NCBI GenBank assembly: GCA_934597345.1
Contig: CAKTRJ010000031.1
Coordinates: forward strand, 1-29,893
DNA from: an uncultured Oscillospiraceae bacterium
GTDB lineage: Bacteria; Bacillota; Clostridia; Oscillospirales; Oscillospiraceae
Direction: 5' to 3'
DNA: 29,893 nt
A program made the translations under genes and the position numbers. This document shows positions 28,643 through 29,893 of the stretch, piece after piece (within the stretch, counting starts at the first letter, position 1; every line of letters begins with the position of its first letter). A model generated the notes under the pieces. That model had not been told where the DNA came from, searched no databases, and saw only the letters and a list, made by a program, of their open reading frames with translations.

Positions 28643-29164
28643 ATGAGCGTCGGATTCATCCGCGACAAGCTGGAGATCAAGTTTCTGATCCTGTATGTGG
28701 CTGCCGGGGTGGCGGAGCCTATGCCGCTGAGCGATATCCAGGCTCTTACCATGATCGACGACGGCATCGACTATTTCGACTTCTCTCAGTGCCTCAGCGA
28801 ACTGGTCAAGACCGAGCATCTGCGCATCAACGCCGAGCAGAAGTACGCCATTACGCCCAAGGGACTGAAAAACAGCGAGATCTGCCAGTCCAGCCTGCCC
28901 TATTCCGTCCGCATGAAGGCTGACCGGCTCATCGCCGCCCACCGGCAGGAGCTGGTGCGCCGTGCGCAGGTGCACGCCCAGGTGGAGCGCCGGGAGAACG
29001 GCACCTACACCGTGGAGCTGAGTCTCAGCGACGATGTGGACAACGTGATGCGCCTGCAATTGATGGTGGCCACCCGGGAGATGGCCGACGATCTGGCCCA
29101 GCGCTTCAAAAAGAACCCGGAGCAGGTCTATTCCCAGCTGGTCACCGCCCTGTACGGGGGATGA
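28643..29164 (+). CDS. DUF4364 family protein, probable winged-helix regulator
   Basis: A 173-residue protein starting SVGFIRDKLEIKFLILYVAA, with an N-terminal winged-helix-like part (residues 8-90, ending YAITPKGLKNSEICQSSLPYSVR) and a C-terminal alpha/beta domain. It fits DUF4364, common in Clostridia and usually about this long. DNA binding is inferred from the predicted fold; targets are unknown. I start it at 28643 because homologues begin with this segment and a GAAGGGAG lies upstream. It has its own promoter and can also be read from the dnaE transcript. Confidence 0.85.
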   Translation: MSVGFIRDKLEIKFLILYVAAGVAEPMPLSDIQALTMIDDGIDYFDFSQCLSELVKTEHLRINAEQKYAITPKGLKNSEICQSSLPYSVRMKADRLIAAHRQELVRRAQVHAQVERRENGTYTVELSLSDDVDNVMRLQLMVATREMADDLAQRFKKNPEQVYSQLVTALYGG

Positions 29165-29183
29165 AGTGTCGGCTGCTGTTTTC

Positions 29184-29290
29184 GGGGCGTCGGGGACGCC
29201 GCCCCCTACGAACCGACCACTGATAGAATCCCGTAGGGCGGGGTGACCACACTCCGCCGTCCGATGGCGCAATACCCGCCCACACAACAC
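29184..29290. repeat. GC-rich intergenic repeat of the GTAGGGCGGGGTG type
   Basis: The gap between the DUF4364 and membrane-protein genes contains a hairpin (GGGGCGTC-GGG-GACGCCGCCCC type, near 29195-29212) and the block CGTAGGGCGGGGTGACCACA followed by CTCCGCCGTCCG. This has the look of short dispersed elements in Oscillospiraceae genomes. There is no coding potential. Only one copy is in the window, so the repeat status is inferred. Confidence 0.45.
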
Positions 29291-29309
29291 GACCAATAAG
29301 GAGGACACT

Positions 29310-29663
29310 ATGACGAAACGCAACATCATCCCCTTGCTGATCGCCGCGCTGGTGGCGCTGCTGCTTCCGTGGCTTGCGGTCACGCTTGTCAAGGGAGACG
29401 GCGGCATGGCCATCTGCTTCCTACTGTTTTTCGCGGTGAACCCCATCACGGCGATCCTGCTGGGCATCTTCTCCGGCGGAAATATCCGCGCGGCGTGGTT
29501 CTGCCCGCTGCTGTTTGCCGCACTGTTCCTGCTGGGTGCGTGGGTGATCTTTGACATGGCCGAAATAGCGTTTGCGCTTTACGCCGTGATCTACCTGCTG
29601 CTGGGCTACGCCGCCATGCTGGCAGCCTGGTGGATTGCCAGGAGAAAGTGTTCCATCCAATGA
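29310..29663 (+). CDS. Small membrane protein, 117 aa, unknown
   Basis: Four hydrophobic segments (about residues 6-26, 32-54, 62-82 and 86-108) and a short basic C-terminus (RRKCSIQ) indicate an integral membrane protein. Motifs such as KGDGGMAICFLLFFAVNPITAI and NIRAAWFCPLL look conserved in type, but I do not know a named family. AAGGAGG precedes the ATG at 29310. It ends 86 bases before a strong terminator and is flanked by repeat material on both sides. Confidence 0.8.
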   Translation: MTKRNIIPLLIAALVALLLPWLAVTLVKGDGGMAICFLLFFAVNPITAILLGIFSGGNIRAAWFCPLLFAALFLLGAWVIFDMAEIAFALYAVIYLLLGYAAMLAAWWIARRKCSIQ

Positions 29664-29749
29664 CAACCGCACCACCGACAGAACCCTGTGGGGTGGCCCA
29701 AAGCATTGCCCCAACTGCGGCTGCGAGCGGGAAGAACCATAACATACAG

Positions 29750-29781
29750 AAAAGCCCACCCCGTAGGGGTGGGCTTTTTTT
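29750..29781. terminator. Bidirectional intrinsic terminator
   Basis: A perfect 13-bp stem (AAAAGCCCACCCC with GGGGTGGGCTTTT, loop GTA) is flanked by A-rich and T-rich sides (T-run to 29781). It ends the transcript of the membrane protein and can also stop transcription entering from the right. Confidence 0.92.
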
Positions 29782-29819
29782 CAGGACGTTCTGACATGGC
29801 TGAGAATGTGGTATTGTTC

Positions 29820-29893
29820 GTAACCGTCAAACGTAGCCGCGAATAAAAGGCCGCCATCTGAAAGCGAGCTGCTGCTCACCGAGATGGCGGTCA
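29820..29893 (-). repeat. Right terminal inverted repeat (74 bp)
   Basis: The last 74 bases are the exact reverse complement of bases 1-74, and carry the same terminator-like hairpin read on the minus strand. The sequence inside differs directly beyond the match. Confidence 0.85.

Noticed and set aside
29606..29857. 83-codon minus-strand frame starting MAAFYSRLRLTVT
   Set aside because: It starts inside the terminal repeat, has no ribosome binding site and reads straight through the strong terminator at 29750-29781.
1..29893. CRISPR array, tRNA or rRNA genes, integrase or transposase
   Set aside because: No regularly spaced repeats, no cloverleaf or rRNA sequence, and no recombinase motifs were found on either strand.
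1..29893. Window as a complete linear element with terminal inverted repeats
   Set aside because: The content is essential chromosomal genes, and there is no terminal protein, telomere resolvase or replication gene; assembly breaks at a repeat explain it better.

Overview
The window reads as a chromosomal contig from a high-G+C, spore-forming member of the Bacillota, most like a gut Clostridia of the Oscillospiraceae type. The grounds are the complete spoIIA (SpoIIAA-SpoIIAB-SigF) sporulation operon, HPr kinase, WhiA, YvcK and RapZ in the usual Firmicute order, a T-box in front of valS, and strong AGGAGG-type ribosome binding sites. The family assignment is inference. No plasmid, phage or transposase gene is visible. 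The two ends carry the same 74 bp in inverted orientation, which suggests the assembly broke at a dispersed repeat.

Layout. 1-3800 (mostly minus strand): two small membrane proteins, the two-subunit iron-sulfur L-serine dehydratase (sdaAB, sdaAA) and a TauE/SafE-type exporter. 3811-4719: a small regulatory and membrane cassette with an Xre-type regulator, whose promoter carries two direct copies of a likely operator. 4757-7724: valS behind a valine T-box riboswitch with specifier GUC. 8102-9612: spoIIAA-spoIIAB-sigF. 9500-11778 (minus): a 40-residue peptide gene, a radical SAM protein and its partner, both from an uncharacterised DNA-repair-like pair. This operon is divergent from pcrA (11949-14393), and the shared control region holds three LexA-like CGAAC sites. 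14522-14980: a DUF2500 protein.

15062-18137 (minus): an ABC importer operon (lipoprotein, permease, ATPase). Its leader encodes a peptide packed with Phe and Tyr codons, followed by an intrinsic terminator, which is a classic attenuation layout. The lipoprotein gene has an in-frame TAG directly after its signal peptide. 18307-18495: rpmB, divergent from the long operon hprK - ROK kinase - murB - rapZ - yvcK - whiA - C_GCAxxG protein - dnaE (18973-28593). The roughly 310-nt leader of hprK can fold into a large RNA closed by a 28-bp uninterrupted helix with a predicted internal pseudoknot. I do not recognise this RNA class and consider it the best novelty candidate here. The window closes with a DUF4364 regulator, an intergenic repeat, a small membrane protein and the right-hand terminal repeat.

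The coding content is mostly housekeeping: translation, cell wall, carbon control, replication and repair, and early sporulation. The unusual material lies between the genes: the hprK leader RNA, the aromatic attenuator, the three-site promoter of the radical SAM operon, the valS T-box and the paired operators at 3813-3860.
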